Shown one piece after another: positions 24,333-36,813 of a stretch of DNA of 64,000 nt. How positions within the stretch are numbered: position 1 is the first letter of the stretch; every line of letters starts with the position of its first letter. The stretch covers positions 21,251,868-21,315,867 of the forward strand of contig CM060852.1 in NCBI GenBank assembly GCA_030737835.1, written 5' to 3'. A program made the position numbers and the translations under genes. Source of the stretch: Acorus gramineus (Eukaryota > Streptophyta > Magnoliopsida > Acorales > Acoraceae). The notes beneath the pieces are model-generated. The model saw nothing but the letters and a program-made list of their open reading frames with translations, did no database searches and was not told the DNA's origin.

Positions 24333-26971
24333 CGTTATCAGCACAACTAAGCTCTTAGTTTATTTCAAGCACTCAAGAGGTGAAAGAGATTCCCAAATAT
24401 TTGTATTTTCGTTGATGGGTTTTGGTTCATTTGCATACGACTCCACCATTAAGTTTGTTGCCTTCATATGTTACTACTGAGTTTTAATATTTCTTTCATT
24501 GTTTTTAAAGAGAAGCTCTATGTGTATGTAAATGCCAATTCATACAGCAACATTTTTCTTTTGGAGGATGATGGTTTTGATGGGGTTTGGAAACATCAAG
24601 CTTTTCTGATTGCATACTTTTATTTCAATATTAGCATAAACAGTTTGTTGATGACCACTGCAATTTCTTTATTGACATTAGTTTTCAAGAGTTTCCTTAT
24701 GCCATTTTAAGTTGATTTAACTATTTTCATGGTTATTTATGTTGATGATCAATGTCTATTCATCACATGTCTATGCATGGTAATTTTTTTTTATTTTTCA
24801 TATCTGATTACGGCCTACAATAACATGAATTATGAATCCCATGCCTTTAATAATCAAATGCATCATATGTTATTCATGTATTTTTGTTGTAGAGAGGGTG
24901 ATAAATTTTTTATTCTATAAGCCATGGTTTATATTTTGGTGAGTTCATGATGATTCAAATAATCATGATTTTATTTTATTTACAACATATTGGATGTGTG
25001 GACAATTTCATGTCTCATCAATTGATGCATCTTGATCAGAGGATTCACCATAAAATAAAATAAAAACTCTTTGTTGCATGATTATATAAATCCCAACATC
25101 AAATTCTTTTAAGCATATTATGTGATATTAAAGCCATATACTCCGTTTTATGTATAATGTTAGATCATTTTGTTTTGGTGAGTATTATGGCTTGAAAGAA
25201 AAATAGGACGTGAAATTGCTTTCTCTGCAATGGAAGATTTGTTTTTTTTTTAATTCGGTGTATTTGTTGAAAATAAACAATATTTTCATCCATATCATAT
25301 TGATGGGGAAATAATGTAGACAATTGTATTCCCTTTCTCTGTGTATTTTTACATTTTCATATGAGGCACTCTATATTCTTTATACGTTTCATATTTTGAA
25401 TAATGATTTGTCAAATTATATTTACATGTACTTGAATCATCATAAATACTCATTGAATATTTCAATTGTGATTCACATACATGTCTAGTTTGATCAATTT
25501 TTTTATAAGTATCATCTAATCTTGATATATTGTTCTATATCTCTAAAGAAAAGTCAATTTGACATTTGCACACCGGTTGATACACACGTCGGTTTGGGTA
25601 CAATATTTTATTAATGTACTTTCATATGCTAATGTGTGTTTCTCATTTCTTGTTTCATTCCTTATTCACATGATATCATGGTTGAATTATGTAATGGCTA
25701 GTATCTTGGTTTTGATTCCTAATATCTAGATTTATTTCATCTTTAGTGGTGTTTGATCCCATCTCATCTATTATTCCATAATTATTCTTAATTGTTGTGT
25801 TAATGCATGGAATAACCACTAACCACACCTCATGAACATGTTATTGCACTGGACATTACACATCAAATTTACTTTGTTATTTATGTGCAGACATAATCAA
25901 AAAAATTTGTTATCTAATAATATCTATATTTTTTGCATGGTTATCATTTACCATGAAATTGTATTCCTTTAAATACAAAGTATATATATATATATATATA
26001 TCATTAAAAGAAATTATATATCCCTAAAGGACTATGATTATATTGTATCCCTGAAAGATCATGTAAAATTATGATTATATTAATCCCTGACGGACCAAGT
26101 AAAAGTCATTATATTATATTATAGAAGCATACAAAAATTGTGTTTACATGGATCCCTGAAGGACCATGCAAAAGTTATGAATAATGTGTCCCGGTAGGAC
26201 CATGCAAATTTTATTTTATTTTGTTCCTGAAGGACTATACAAAAATTATTATATGGATACTTGGAGGATCATGTAAAAGATATGATTAAAAGTGTCTCTG
26301 AAGGACTACATACAATTTTATTATCCCTGAAGGATTATATAAAATTAATGAGTACTTGGGTCCTATAGGACTGTACAAGTTACAAAAATTTTATGTGTCC
26401 TTGAAGGATCATATATATATATATAATTGTGGCTACATGTATCCCAACAGGAACATGTAAAAAGTGTAGTTAATTTTCACCATTATAATGAGAGGATTTA
26501 AAGATAAATACCTCATTGACAATAGTCCATCGACCATTATGCCTCAAATATGCTCTAGTAGTAGCAATATTGAAAGCAAAAATATTATTATCAAATTTCA
26601 TGTCTTCTCATTGCTGAACAATGAGCTTTGATAATAATATAAATAAATAAAAAATCATGAAACCCGATCTATTGACTCAGCATCGCTGCTTGAAGCAAAT
26701 GCATTTTATTTTATTTCATTTTGAGCAATGAACATGATCAAGGGTTATTTTATAGTTAATAAAACCACAATAATTGTAGGGATGACAAATTATCAGAAAC
26801 CACCAGAAATGGAATGCTGTTGAATGAAAGCAAGGGAAAAGTTTGCATAACAAACCCCTAAAATGCAAAAGAAAATTATTGTCATCCATGTTGTATTTCA
26901 AATAATAATTTTAGTCATGTACTTAAGGTATGTCAAAATCTTTAAATTGGTTACATACCTGAAGTACGTTT
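24333..26971. other. Internal region of the decayed copia element, non-coding
   Basis: No gag domain could be recognised in any frame. The part at 25985-26470 is a string of degenerate repeats (listed separately). A (TA)n run lies at 25979-26001. Confidence 0.5.
25985..26470 (+). repeat. Degenerate tandem repeats built on CCCTGAAGGACCATG
   Basis: At least ten diverged units of roughly 35-50 bp each contain a version of 'TCCCTGAAGGACCATGTAAAA' shortened here to its core CCCTGAAGGACC, followed by an AT-rich tail with ATTAT. Related 'CTGAAG' or 'CAGAAG' motifs reappear at 28160-28490 in the pol hinge. The units vary in length and do not keep one reading frame. Confidence 0.65.
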
Positions 26972-27786
26972 TATTATGAATAAAGAGTTTGACTCAATTG
27001 TAATAGATAATATTAAATCCCAACAAAAATATTTAGTGAATAAACTTGTTGAGATTTGTATCTAACCAAATTAGTTATTTTAGTCTATAAATATATCCTA
27101 TGTAATCTTTTTATTAGATCAATAAAAAGCAGAGATGTAGTCCTCCGTATATTTGTGTTCTCTTTCTCTGTCTCTCTTCTTCTCTGCATTATCTTTTATT
27201 TTTTTTTATCTTAGATCTAGATTTTCTACATTGTATCATAGCCATATCAGATCTTAATTTGATACGATCCTTTCTTTTTTTTAGTTTTATATAAAAAAAA
27301 AACTTTATTAAGCCCCATGTAATGTGTTTCTTGAGAGTGATCGTGACAGATCTAATCTAGTGGACCAGCGACTCCGACAGACTCAAGAAGAGCGGGAGTG
27401 ACTCCGACAGACTCATGAAGAGCGGAAGCAAATGATGGATTTCAAAAGATAGACAACAATTATCACATTTTTTTTTATTATATGTAACAATCACATTTTT
27501 CTATTATTAGAACATGTGATTGCAAGAGGGTATTAAGAATAAAGAGTTTGACTCAGTTGTAATAGATAAGATTAAATCTCAACAGAAAGATTTAGTCAAT
27601 AAACTCTGTTAAGATTTGTATCTATCCAAATTAGTTATTTCAATCTATAAATATATCTTATGTAATCTCTTTATTAGATAAATAAAAAGCAAGTCCTCTA
27701 TATATTTAATTTGTGTTCCTCTTCCTTCTCTTTTCTTTCTCTACATTATCTTTTATTTTTTTTATCTTAAATCTAGATTTTCTACG
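26972..27786 (+). mobile_element. Miniature LTR retrotransposon (TRIM-like)
   Basis: Two direct terminal repeats, 26972-27230 and 27531-27786, share 'GAATAAAGAGTTTGACTCA' and 'ATCTAGATTTTCTAC' with small differences. The sequence after the first repeat, TTGTATCATAGCC, resembles the initiator-methionine tRNA primer site; a purine tract CAAGAGGG precedes the second. Flanking 5 bp are CGTTT and CGCTT, a near match. The internal part is only 300 bp and has two copies of a 'CTCCGACAGACTCA.GAAGAG' segment. It encodes no protein, so it depends on enzymes from another element. Confidence 0.75.
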
Positions 27787-28119
27787 CGCTTAAACTCTTT
27801 ATTAGTCATGTACTTGATATATGATTAGATATTTGTCAATTTTATATTTACGTCTTTATTTTTCTATGTTATATGAAATGCAGTTTTACATTTCTAGATT
27901 TATTTTATTCTTCTCACATCTTTTGTAGAATAAAGTATGAAAATTGTAATATTATATCTTGAATATTACAAAATTGTTTGTAAGCTCTAGAAGAGCAAAC
28001 ATCATATGATCATGGATTATATAATGATGCTTCAAAAAATTAAAAATTCTATTGCATACCCATTAAAGAACCAGAAGATTCTTTCATCCAATTATGTGCA
28101 CTATTTTTTTGGATTATCA

Positions 28120-30203
28120 TTTTAATGAGACAATATTCCCGCCGTTAGGGGGAGGGAAGACGTACCTGAAGTACGATATGTTCCTGAAGAACGACAAGAA
28201 TTATCGTGGAATACATCCACTCTGTCTCATCTAGACTCACGTACTGCTCAACGTGAAAATCAAATTCCTAATGCACGCCGAAAGTGTGATAGACTTATAG
28301 GTTCAAAAGATTCAACTCTCTAGAAGTGGAGATCAAATGAAAAATCTAATAATGCTCCAGAAGAACTTATACATAATGTTTCAGAAGAGATTATGAATAA
28401 TAGATCCACTTTCTCTAAAAACTCTAGAAGAGTATAATGTCCCTGAAGAGAAACGAGTCCCAGAAGTGACTACACAAACTCTAGAAGAGGAAAAGGTACC
28501 TAATAATATTAAGATCTCTATATTTTATATGCATATAAGAGAAATGTGGAATCGCAAATAAATGATCATCGATGACATATTTATCATACGAAGTAGCTAC
28601 CGAAATTTCAAAGGGCGATGATTGCAATGAGCCACACAGCATAAATGAATGTCGACAAAGAAATAATTGGCTAAAATGGAAAGATGCTATTCAAGCAGAA
28701 TTGAGTTTTCTTGAAAAATGTGGTGTATTCGAACCTGTAATAAATACCCCAAAAGATGTTAACCCTGAAGGTTACAAATGGGTGTTTGTAAGAAAGCAAA
28801 ATGAGAAAATAAAATTGCTAGATAAAAGACACGTCTTGTGGCACAAGGTTTCCTGCAGAAACCTAGGATTTGACTATAAAGAAACATACTCATCAACCAT
28901 GGATACAATAACGGTCCATTACCTAGAAAGTCTCAAGGTTTCTGAAAAACTCGATATAAGAATAATGGACGAAATAACAGCTTATCTATATGGGAATTTA
29001 TATGAATCCCTGAAGGATATAAATTGTCTAAAGCAAAATCAAAGAGTATGTACTCAATAAAGCCAATACGTTTATTGTACAGCTTAATGCAATAGGTACA
29101 ACCGTGAATACTTGATAAAAGCAGGATATGAAAACAATCTCACTTGCCCATGTGTCTTTATAAATATATCTAGTAAGGGATTTGCCATTTTGACAGTTTA
29201 TTTTGATAACATAAATTCAATTGGGACTCCTGAAGAGCTCAACAAAACTGCAGAATATCTTATGAATGAATTCAAAGTAAAAGGCCTTGGGAAAAATAAA
29301 TATTGTCTTGGTCTGCAGATCGAGCAAAGCCCAGGTCAGATACTTGTGTGTAGCCCGGCCCGTTGAGGGTGAGGCCCAACAGTCCCAAGAGGCCCATGAA
29401 TTGGGTGAGGGTAAGGGTTTGATATTTAGTCTCACATCGCCTAATTGGAGGAGATAGTCTGTGCTTATATGTGAGTACAACTCTTACACACCAAAACACG
29501 TTTTAAAGCCGTGGGTCCATTTAGGGGCAAAGTGGACAATATCTTGCTGTGTAAGCCTGGGGCGTTACAACTTGTCCATCAAACAACATATATTGAAAAA
29601 GTCTTGAAGCACTTTAATATGGACAAATATTATCTATTAAATACTCATATGGTGGTCAGGTCACTTGACCCAAAGAAGGACCATTTTTCATCTGAAAGAG
29701 GATATTAAAAATCTTCTTGGTCCTGAAGTACCATATCTTATTGCAGTTGATGATTTATTATATTTGATACAGTGTATTAAATCTGACGTTGCATTTTTAT
29801 TTAATTTATGGGCCAAATTTAAATTTTGCGTCAATCTGAATACACTGACATGATGTTAAACACATTTTCTGTTATTTTCGTGGAACAATATATGTTGGTT
29901 TATTCTACTCAGAGAATTTCACAGGTGGTCTCTTGTTGAAAAAATATTATGTGCATATTTAAGATATTTTTTAGATCCTCACAAACAGGTTATGTATCTA
30001 CATGTGGTGGTACAACGATCATTATGTATCTACATCTTGGAGTTTTATTTTACAAGCTAATCATTATGAAGCTTATGAATGTGAAATCGATGTTCTACAG
30101 ATTTAGTGGAAGGACAATCACGCCAATTTGTTCACTAAAGCATGCCCACGTCAACATTAAAAAAGATGGTGTACGAAATCAGATGCAACATATTTGTAAC
30201 TAA
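28120..30203 (+). pseudogene. Remains of copia polyprotein (reverse transcriptase and RNase H)
   Basis: The frame from 28572 has WLKWKDAIQAELSFLEK and GYKWVFVRKQNEK, hallmark start of the copia reverse transcriptase, then LDIRIMDEITAYLYG. A further piece at 29112-29346 has CPCVFI, AILTVYFDNINSIGTPEEL and KYCLGLQIE. After the inserted solo LTR it resumes at 29570 with TTYIEKVLKHFNMDKY. A last trace near 30113-30200 has NLFTKACP from the RNase H end. The catalytic YVDD motif is altered to YFDN. Frameshifts, stops and missing parts make it inactive. Confidence 0.8.
29347..29569. mobile_element. Solo LTR, 223 bp, inside the copia pol remnant
   Basis: The insert starts TGTGTAGCCCGG and ends GGGCGTTACA, and an exact 5 bp duplication ACTTG flanks it (29342-29346 and 29570-29574). 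TG...CA ends plus a 5 bp duplication define a solo LTR left by recombination. Removing it reconnects the reverse-transcriptase frame. It contains TCTCACATCG, a motif common in plant LTRs. Confidence 0.8.
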
Positions 30204-30460
30204 TCTTTTTTGCCTTATCGTTATGAGGGGGGGTATTATTAAATGACATTTGCGTGCTGTACTCTTTTTCCTTCGCCTAGGTTTTGTCCCATTGGATTTT
30301 CCTGGCAAGGTTTTAATGAGGCAGTGTTAAAGCGCATACACCAATCTAAGATAAAGTATATTGTACTCTTTTTCCTTCACTTTGGTTTTTTCCCATTGGG
30401 TTTTCCAAGCAAGGTTTTAATGAGGCAATTATCTTAGCGTGGTGGTCATCCAAGGGGGAG

Positions 30461-30765
30461 TGTTGTGAATATAGTGGATAACCACCACTAATCCTAGCCA
30501 TAACCTCCCCCACTCTTCAACTCCATAACCCCTCTCATTTAACTCCATAACCCCCACTATTAATCACCCCACTATCTACCCCCTCACCTCTATAGACTTG
30601 TAACACCCTACCTTTGGGATTCCTCCATGCACCCTATAAATAGAGGGGTTTCTCATGTATTCCCAACCAACCAACAAATAGTGAATAAGAATCTCTCTCT
30701 ACTTCTCTTCTATATGCTTGTGTGCTTTGTTTATGTATACTTGTGTGTATGTATTCTACTTAGTT

Positions 30766-30770
<5 letters not shown>
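30461..30770 (+). repeat. 3' LTR of the decayed copia element
   Basis: It starts TGTTGTGAATATAGTGG directly after AAGGGGGAG and follows the second half of the 5' LTR closely, including CCCTATAAATAGAGGGG. Its end merges into a (GT)n run (30771-30803); the true end may be near 30840. Confidence 0.75.
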
Positions 30771-30804
<34 letters not shown>

Positions 30805-30932
30805 AATTCTACACACATATTTTTGAGATGTATATAACACAATCGTCCCAACAGGGATACCAAACTTCTGCTTAACATATATACTTTTAAAAAACAAACA
30901 ACAAGAACTTAGCATCCAAGTTTTTCTTTTCA

Positions 30933-33900
30933 CTACTCTTCTTGCATTATATGAGCAGTCAGTGCCAAAGGGAGGACTGCATAGGGCCCTTTAAGTAGAC
31001 CGTTGGCGATCAATCGATAAGCCGCTTCAGTTAAGTGAAGGCCGTCCCAGCTCGCATATCGCGATGGGTCCCCGCAGGCCATTGTGCCACCCTCCGCAGA
31101 GTTTCCCAACGTGTTATGGTTGAATGGACCCCCAGTTCCACAGCATGCTGTGAGGACTCTATCCCCAAATCCTGTTAACAAACCAAAACTGGCTATTTGA
31201 ATCGGATAGATTGATTTCTTGTTCAGATCAGATCATTTACCTGATTGACATCAATGAATTTCTTTCCTAGTAGATTAGTCGAGTTTTTTTATTTTGTGTT
31301 GTTCTGGTCTCAGACAAAATTCTTTCGAATAATCGTCAACAAACAGGTTGATAAATCAGGGCCAAGAGTCAAACTCAAGACCTACTCGATTAACACAGGT
31401 AAGCTCTCAACCGTTGTACTATAGCTATTGGGGACAGATTGGTCGAGTTGTTAATTTAATTATTAATTACCCACCATGACATATCATCCTAATGTTATAA
31501 TACACTTTTCTATTTGTAATATATTTTCTCATATTTTTTTCTTTTTTAAATAATACTTCATTTTTAAAATATTGATTTGTTAGGACTCCCAGACTAACTC
31601 AGATCAATGACTTGTCGAGCCATCAAGTTTTTCGAGAGCAGCAGCGCTCTTTACAAGGCCAAGGAGGAGGAGGGGACGGTGACATACCGAATTCATTCGG
31701 AGAGCGGTAGAAACGCATGGCGATGCCATAGTAATCCGCGTAGATGATGCGGGCCTCCGGGTGGAGCTGCTGCAACCGGTCAAGCTCCATCCGAAGTAGC
31801 CCATTGTGGTACTCCGAGAACTTGTTCAACCAATTTACGCATCCCGTCAAATCATCATAATCTTTCACGTTCGGGCTCTTGAACATCGCGAGGTACGCCG
31901 GTAGACACCCTAGAGGTATGTCCCCGGGGACGACTATTGTTGTCGCCCCATATTCGATCACCGTCTATATGGAAAAATATATGTACATTCATAATTTGTT
32001 GGAGTGATCCATTGAATGAAAAACACAAAAAATTAATTGTGTATATATCTCATTGAGGGAGGTATATACCTCGCTGCATGACTATCATTAATGTTGGTTT
32101 TCAATGCGAAATAAAGAGGAGGATATCAAGAGAGGAGAAGAGGTTGTGTACCTCTATAGTGGACCGGATCGCGTCAATGACTAGGGGAACCAATGTTTGA
32201 GTCTTGTCTAGGCTCATCCCTTGCATGAATGCGTAGTTGTAATCGTTGCCTCCAATCTCTCCCATTAGAAATAGAGATTCGCTTAGGATGTCTTTGCAAT
32301 CTTTTTGGTTGTTGTTGGGTTGTGTTTGATTGCGTGCACGACAGAGGTGTAGTTGGAGTGAGAAGATATGAAGAAAACATGATAAAAGGTCAAACTCAGA
32401 ATTCAAAATTTATTTTGATTTGATTTCCAAAAGCCATTTATAAAAAAAAAAATTGAACCTTTAATAATTCGAGGTAAATTTGAGGTCATGGCTTATGAAT
32501 TATAATATGTCTTGATAGATCCCTCTTCTACTGACTTTATGTTTTAGGTTTGTCGTTTAAATTTGAATAAAATTTAAACTTTTGTCATTTAGGGTTATAT
32601 TAGTATGTTAATTTCACTCTAGCATGTTTACAATTTTTAGAAGTATTTTTGTACTTTTTATATTTGTAATTTACACAGAAAAATATCAATATAAATTACT
32701 TAGTGGTCTCAATGACAATATACTGATCACTATTTACGGATGCAAGAATGTGTACTTCCATATATAGGTGGTTGATAAAGAAGGGAAGTTGGCATTCAAA
32801 GATGACAACATGCATCCCCCACCATCTATACATACACACTTTACCCCCCATTTGGTTCCTGAATAGTTTGTCTAGATATAGCATGAATAGAAGAGATAAG
32901 TAGGAATTAATGTTACTCATTTATAGATTTTGATAAATATTTGTCTTTTGTGTTTGTTTTATTAAATTATAGATATAAATAGGAATAACCATACATGTCT
33001 CTCGCCCTGGTATATATACAGGCATGTCAACAGGTCGGGTCGGGGTGGACCCGGACCAGACCCGTGACAGGACCCGGCGGGTCCGGAGAAATGTGGATCC
33101 GGACCCGGACCCGTCGGACCCGGGTCGGGTCCGGGTCCGACCCGACCCGGATGGTTGGGTAAAAAAAAAAAAAAAAAGAGAAGAGCTCATGTATTTGTTT
33201 GTTTTATCATTCTATTTGAAATTTTTTGTAATAAAACATTATTGTTAATGAGACTATGTTTGAATATAATTTTATATAATTCAAAAGAAGTAAATGAATT
33301 ATTAAACAACATCCAAAACAATAATCACTAACATAAAAAATATATTAACCTAAATAATAGACATAACTAACCTAAACAACATTCAAAACAATATTAACCT
33401 AAACAACATTCAAAACAATAAACACTAACATATTAACCTAAATAATAAACATAAATCATGCAACAAACTAATTAATCATACAAATTCAAATGCTAATAAG
33501 TTAATTGTCCAAAACAAACCGATTTATAGGCTTGTTATGATTATGATTTATGAACTTATAGATACAAAAATAACTTAAGTAAGAAATAAAATTATGTATC
33601 AACTAATACTAATGGTCTTATAATATATGAACATATATTAAAAAAAACAGTCGGGTCCAACGGGTCGGGGCGGGGTGGACCCGGACCCGACCCGTTTGTT
33701 TGTTCGGGTCCGTCGGGTCGGGTCCAACTCGGGTCGGGTCCAAATCGGGTCGGGTATATTACACGTGTAATCGGGTCCGAGTCGGGTCGGGTCCGGGTCT
33801 GGACCCCACCCGTTGACAGGCCTATATATATAGTCATTGAGGTTTATTCTAACTTATTCATTCATAGCTCTTACAATTTAAAAATAAAGCTTTAAATACA

Positions 33901-35864
33901 TCAATTATCAGTAAGATAATTATTCATAATAAGTTACTAATATGATAGGTTAACTATTAATTTAAGGGGGGGGGGGGGGGTGTGGGTTAATCTTCCTAAT
34001 GAACTATATTATAGTGAATGTGAATAGAACTAATGATCTTACTGGTCATATTGGAGCAGATGGTAGGCATGACCTGCCTGAACCACCCAATCTGGCTCCC
34101 AAGGGAAATGTTGGCCGTCAAATTCATAATCCCTCTCTCTTTGAGGAATTCTTCATCCAGCGCCGTCGCCCCCGCCACGGCAAAGTTGATTCCCCACCGT
34201 CGCAAACCATCGCTTTCTGTTGCTTCCAAATACGGCGTCGGCGTAGGGATACCCATCGCTTCGGCTGTACCACACAAAATCCCAACTTACATCGAGTCAT
34301 GACTAGATTTCATCAAGTGAAAGATATTCACTTCTGCTAATGGAATGATATTCAATCATTGTTGGACCTCATCAGATGTTGTTAGTTTTTAATAGGAGAC
34401 TGACACGTAACATTAACTGAAAATAACTATCATGAGAAATTATCACGTCACAGTACTTGTGATCCAGCAATGATGTGATGTCTATGGTAATCTATTAAGA
34501 GATTTTCACATGTTAATCTTAAATTGATCTAATTATCATTTTATTTAAATTACCATTCATAAGTGTTCTTCAATTTTTCAACCGTGTTCAACGCTTTTAT
34601 ATGTTGTTATCCTTACAAATTTATTAAAATTTATTCTATTCTAAATTATTATTTCTTCTTTTAATCTTATCTTAAGATTTCAACATAATCATACTCTAAC
34701 AAATTAAAAAGAATCTATATTAAATATCAGTAAATCTCATTAATGTTTTAACAAGTTATAATTTTAATGCACATTTTAAATCATTTTTAGATAATTATTG
34801 TTATCAACAAATGAAAATATTTTTGTTTTTGTTTTATTATTTTATCAATAGGTTGTCCTTTAAGATTTATAAACCAATGTTCTAAAAATCCCGCCTAGGC
34901 CACTATTAATCCCCCGCCTAGGCTTTGGCGGTCCCAACCCACAACGCTTAGCGTCTAGCTGTTTTTTTAATTAATCCTCAGTGGACTAACAAGTTATTAA
35001 GTCATCTTATATATTATATATCTATTAATTAGTTTTTTATGTTACTCAAATACAATACATATATTATGCTTATATTATTCATTTTATTTTGATGTTATTT
35101 TGTTATTATTTTGTAGTCTAAAATCATTACATATATAGCATGTATATATATATGTATTGTATTTATTATTATAAAAAGTGATTGATCAATCCCCGATTAA
35201 TCTCCACCTAGTCGATTAATCCCTAATCTCTCTTCAACATTCCGACTAACGCCTAGCACTTTTTATAACATTGTTATAAACACATCGTATTATTTGGTGG
35301 GTTATAGGAATATGGGTGGGGTTATAATAAAAGAGAGAACTAGAAAAAGAGAGAGAGAGAGAGGAGTTGATCTGGCCGCCCATCACCGCTGCCCGCTTCG
35401 CCACTGCCCCCCTCCTTCTCTTTCTTTCCTTCCTTCTCTCTCTCTCTCTTTTATTTTTATTTTTTACTTTTTAATTTGTCATTTTTAAGATTGGGGGTTT
35501 AACCTTTTAGGTGGGTTTAATTGTAAGAGAGAGAATTGAGTCAAATCTCATCTAGAAAAACAAAACAAAAGCACTCCAAAGCATGAGAGCACATACCAAT
35601 GAAATCAATGACAAGGCGGCCGTCGCAGCACCGGCCGGTGGGGCGGTGGAAGTACGTCTCTCCGTAAGGGGGGAGTCCGCAGTCGCCGGCGCCGCTCAAC
35701 CGGAAGAGGTTGCCAGTGTCGGTGAGGGAGTCGCCGAAGCTGAAGATGGAGGCGTAGGGGGTGGCGGCGGCCGGAGATCCTCGGCCATGGATAGAGAGGA
35801 TCAAAGTTAGGAAGGGAAGTGAATAGGGGCTGTGCAGTGGATGAAGAATGGATGCCATTCTCAT
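30933..35864 (-). CDS. GDSL-type esterase/lipase (second of pair)
   Basis: A secreted GDSL hydrolase, probably an apoplastic or vacuolar esterase; substrate unknown. Exons: 35597-35864, 34043-34264, 32152-32300, 31688-31964, 30933-31171, all with GT-AG introns. The product is 384 aa. The N-terminus (about 1-34) is a signal peptide; ATG at 35864 or 35858 could be the start. Block [13 protein letters not shown] gives Ser46; block [13 protein letters not shown]; block [13 protein letters not shown] gives Asn182; block [13 protein letters not shown] gives Asp348 and His351. All catalytic positions are kept. Exon phases and the 277 bp exon 4 are the same as in the gene at 19625-22129; in exon 4 the two proteins are roughly half identical, so the duplication is old. 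Introns 1 and 2 are much longer than in the sister gene because of hAT-type insertions. Confidence 0.92.
33019..33824 (-). mobile_element. hAT-like element with GGGTC-rich ends, in GDSL intron 2
   Basis: It begins CAGGCATGTCAAC and ends with the inverse of TAGGCCTGTCAACGGG. An exact 8 bp duplication TATATATA flanks it (33011-33018 and 33825-33832), though that sequence is itself simple. The AT-rich centre, read in reverse, matches the centre of the element at 5899-6796, for example 'CTAATACTAATGGTCTTAT'. GGGTCGGGTCC arrays fill both ends. It is non-coding. Confidence 0.85.
33965..33981 (+). repeat. Poly-G tract in GDSL intron 2
   Basis: About 16 consecutive G bases on the plus strand, just downstream (in gene sense) of exon 2, whose end is at 34043. 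Confidence 0.9.
34875..35273. mobile_element. hAT-type MITE in GDSL intron 1
   Basis: Ends are CAATGTTCTAAAAA and the inverse of CAATGTTATAAAAA. An exact 8 bp duplication TTATAAAC flanks it (34867-34874 and 35274-35281), the length typical of hAT elements. Subterminal 'GCCTAG' motifs occur at both ends. The 399 bp element is non-coding. Confidence 0.85.
35290..35520. repeat. GA/CT-rich stretch in GDSL intron 1
   Basis: A GA run at 35347-35363 and CT runs at 35418-35450 surround a GC-rich core. No ends or duplication could be defined. It is noncoding intron sequence. Confidence 0.4.
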
Positions 35865-35989
35865 TGTGAAACGGTCTGTGGTGGTTGGGGGTGGTCGATC
35901 CGCCCACTTTATTGGACTGAATGATTGAATTGAAGTAAGTGAAAGAAACCAACATGACATTCTATTTTTTATTCCATGGTTAATCACTT

Positions 35990-36804
35990 AATCCCACCCC
36001 AAATTTAATTTCACAATCTAACTTTTTATTCAGTCACTCACATAGATTGAGTTTTTTTTATTTTTATTCTATTGGAGCATCCTCTGCAAAAAAAAAAAAT
36101 TAAAAAAAAAAATTTTTTTTAACAAATTAAGTGTTTGTTTTGTGCAAAGAGTACGAGGAGACGTGATAAGTATTTCATGTCTAAAATGAGAAAATTAAAA
36201 ATAAAATTGATGTGTCAATATTGACGGAATCAAAAGTTATTTTCTCCAAATAAAATTGATACTAGATTAAAAGTGTAATTAAAAAAGAGTGTTGATATAT
36301 TCAGTTTTTTTTCAGCTTCGTACACTATGATAATGTTTATGAGATTCTATCATAGCGTGTGGAATATAAAAAAACTATGATTTTCATAAAGAGAAAAAAT
36401 ATTATTATATCTTAGCATATACTCTATTTCATATGACAAATATATACTTTAATGGAATAATATAATTAAAAAAAAAATGTGGATTGCGAATGACAGTTGG
36501 GAATACCATTTTTCTTTAAAAAAATTGGGGTTATTTTCGGAAGCCCGATATTCCATGCATGTGTCACGGTCGATCAATTAATGAAATATATTAACGTATT
36601 TGTGACACCGAAGCATATGTATATGTGGAGTTCCTGCTGCCACGACTGGACATGATGCTGCTTTTATAACATGACAAGATATTTGAAGGTTTAATATATC
36701 AGTATTTGAGTGGGAGATGAGTCATGTTGTGTTGTTCAGGTTTATATGAATTGAGTTTGATTAATTGGAAAAAAAAAAAAAAATTTAATACAGAAGTAGT
36801 TCAT
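35990..36804. other. Intergenic, upstream of the second GDSL gene
   Basis: AT-rich DNA, no supported gene. The GDSL promoter should lie next to 35864 but no motif stands out. Confidence 0.4.
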
Positions 36805-36813
36805 TTCAAAGAA

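Larger units (their letters stand above)
23849..30840 (+). mobile_element. Decayed Ty1/copia LTR retrotransposon, nested
   Basis: The LTR start TGTTGTGAATATAGTGG occurs at 23849 and 30461. The 5' LTR ends in TATAACA at 24332 and is followed by CGTTATCAGCAC, a known copia primer-site context. A purine tract AAGGGGGAG directly precedes the 3' LTR. The 3' LTR end is unclear because a (GT)n run interrupts it at about 30771-30803. Pol remains lie on the plus strand from about 28120 (see the pseudogene entry); gag is not recognisable. A miniature LTR element (26972-27786) and a solo LTR (29347-29569) have inserted into it. It occupies much of the gap between the two GDSL genes. Confidence 0.8.

Noticed and set aside
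24468-24920. Two plus-strand open frames as copia gag
   Set aside because: They lack any capsid or zinc-knuckle motif and have the hydrophobic composition of random AT-rich frames.
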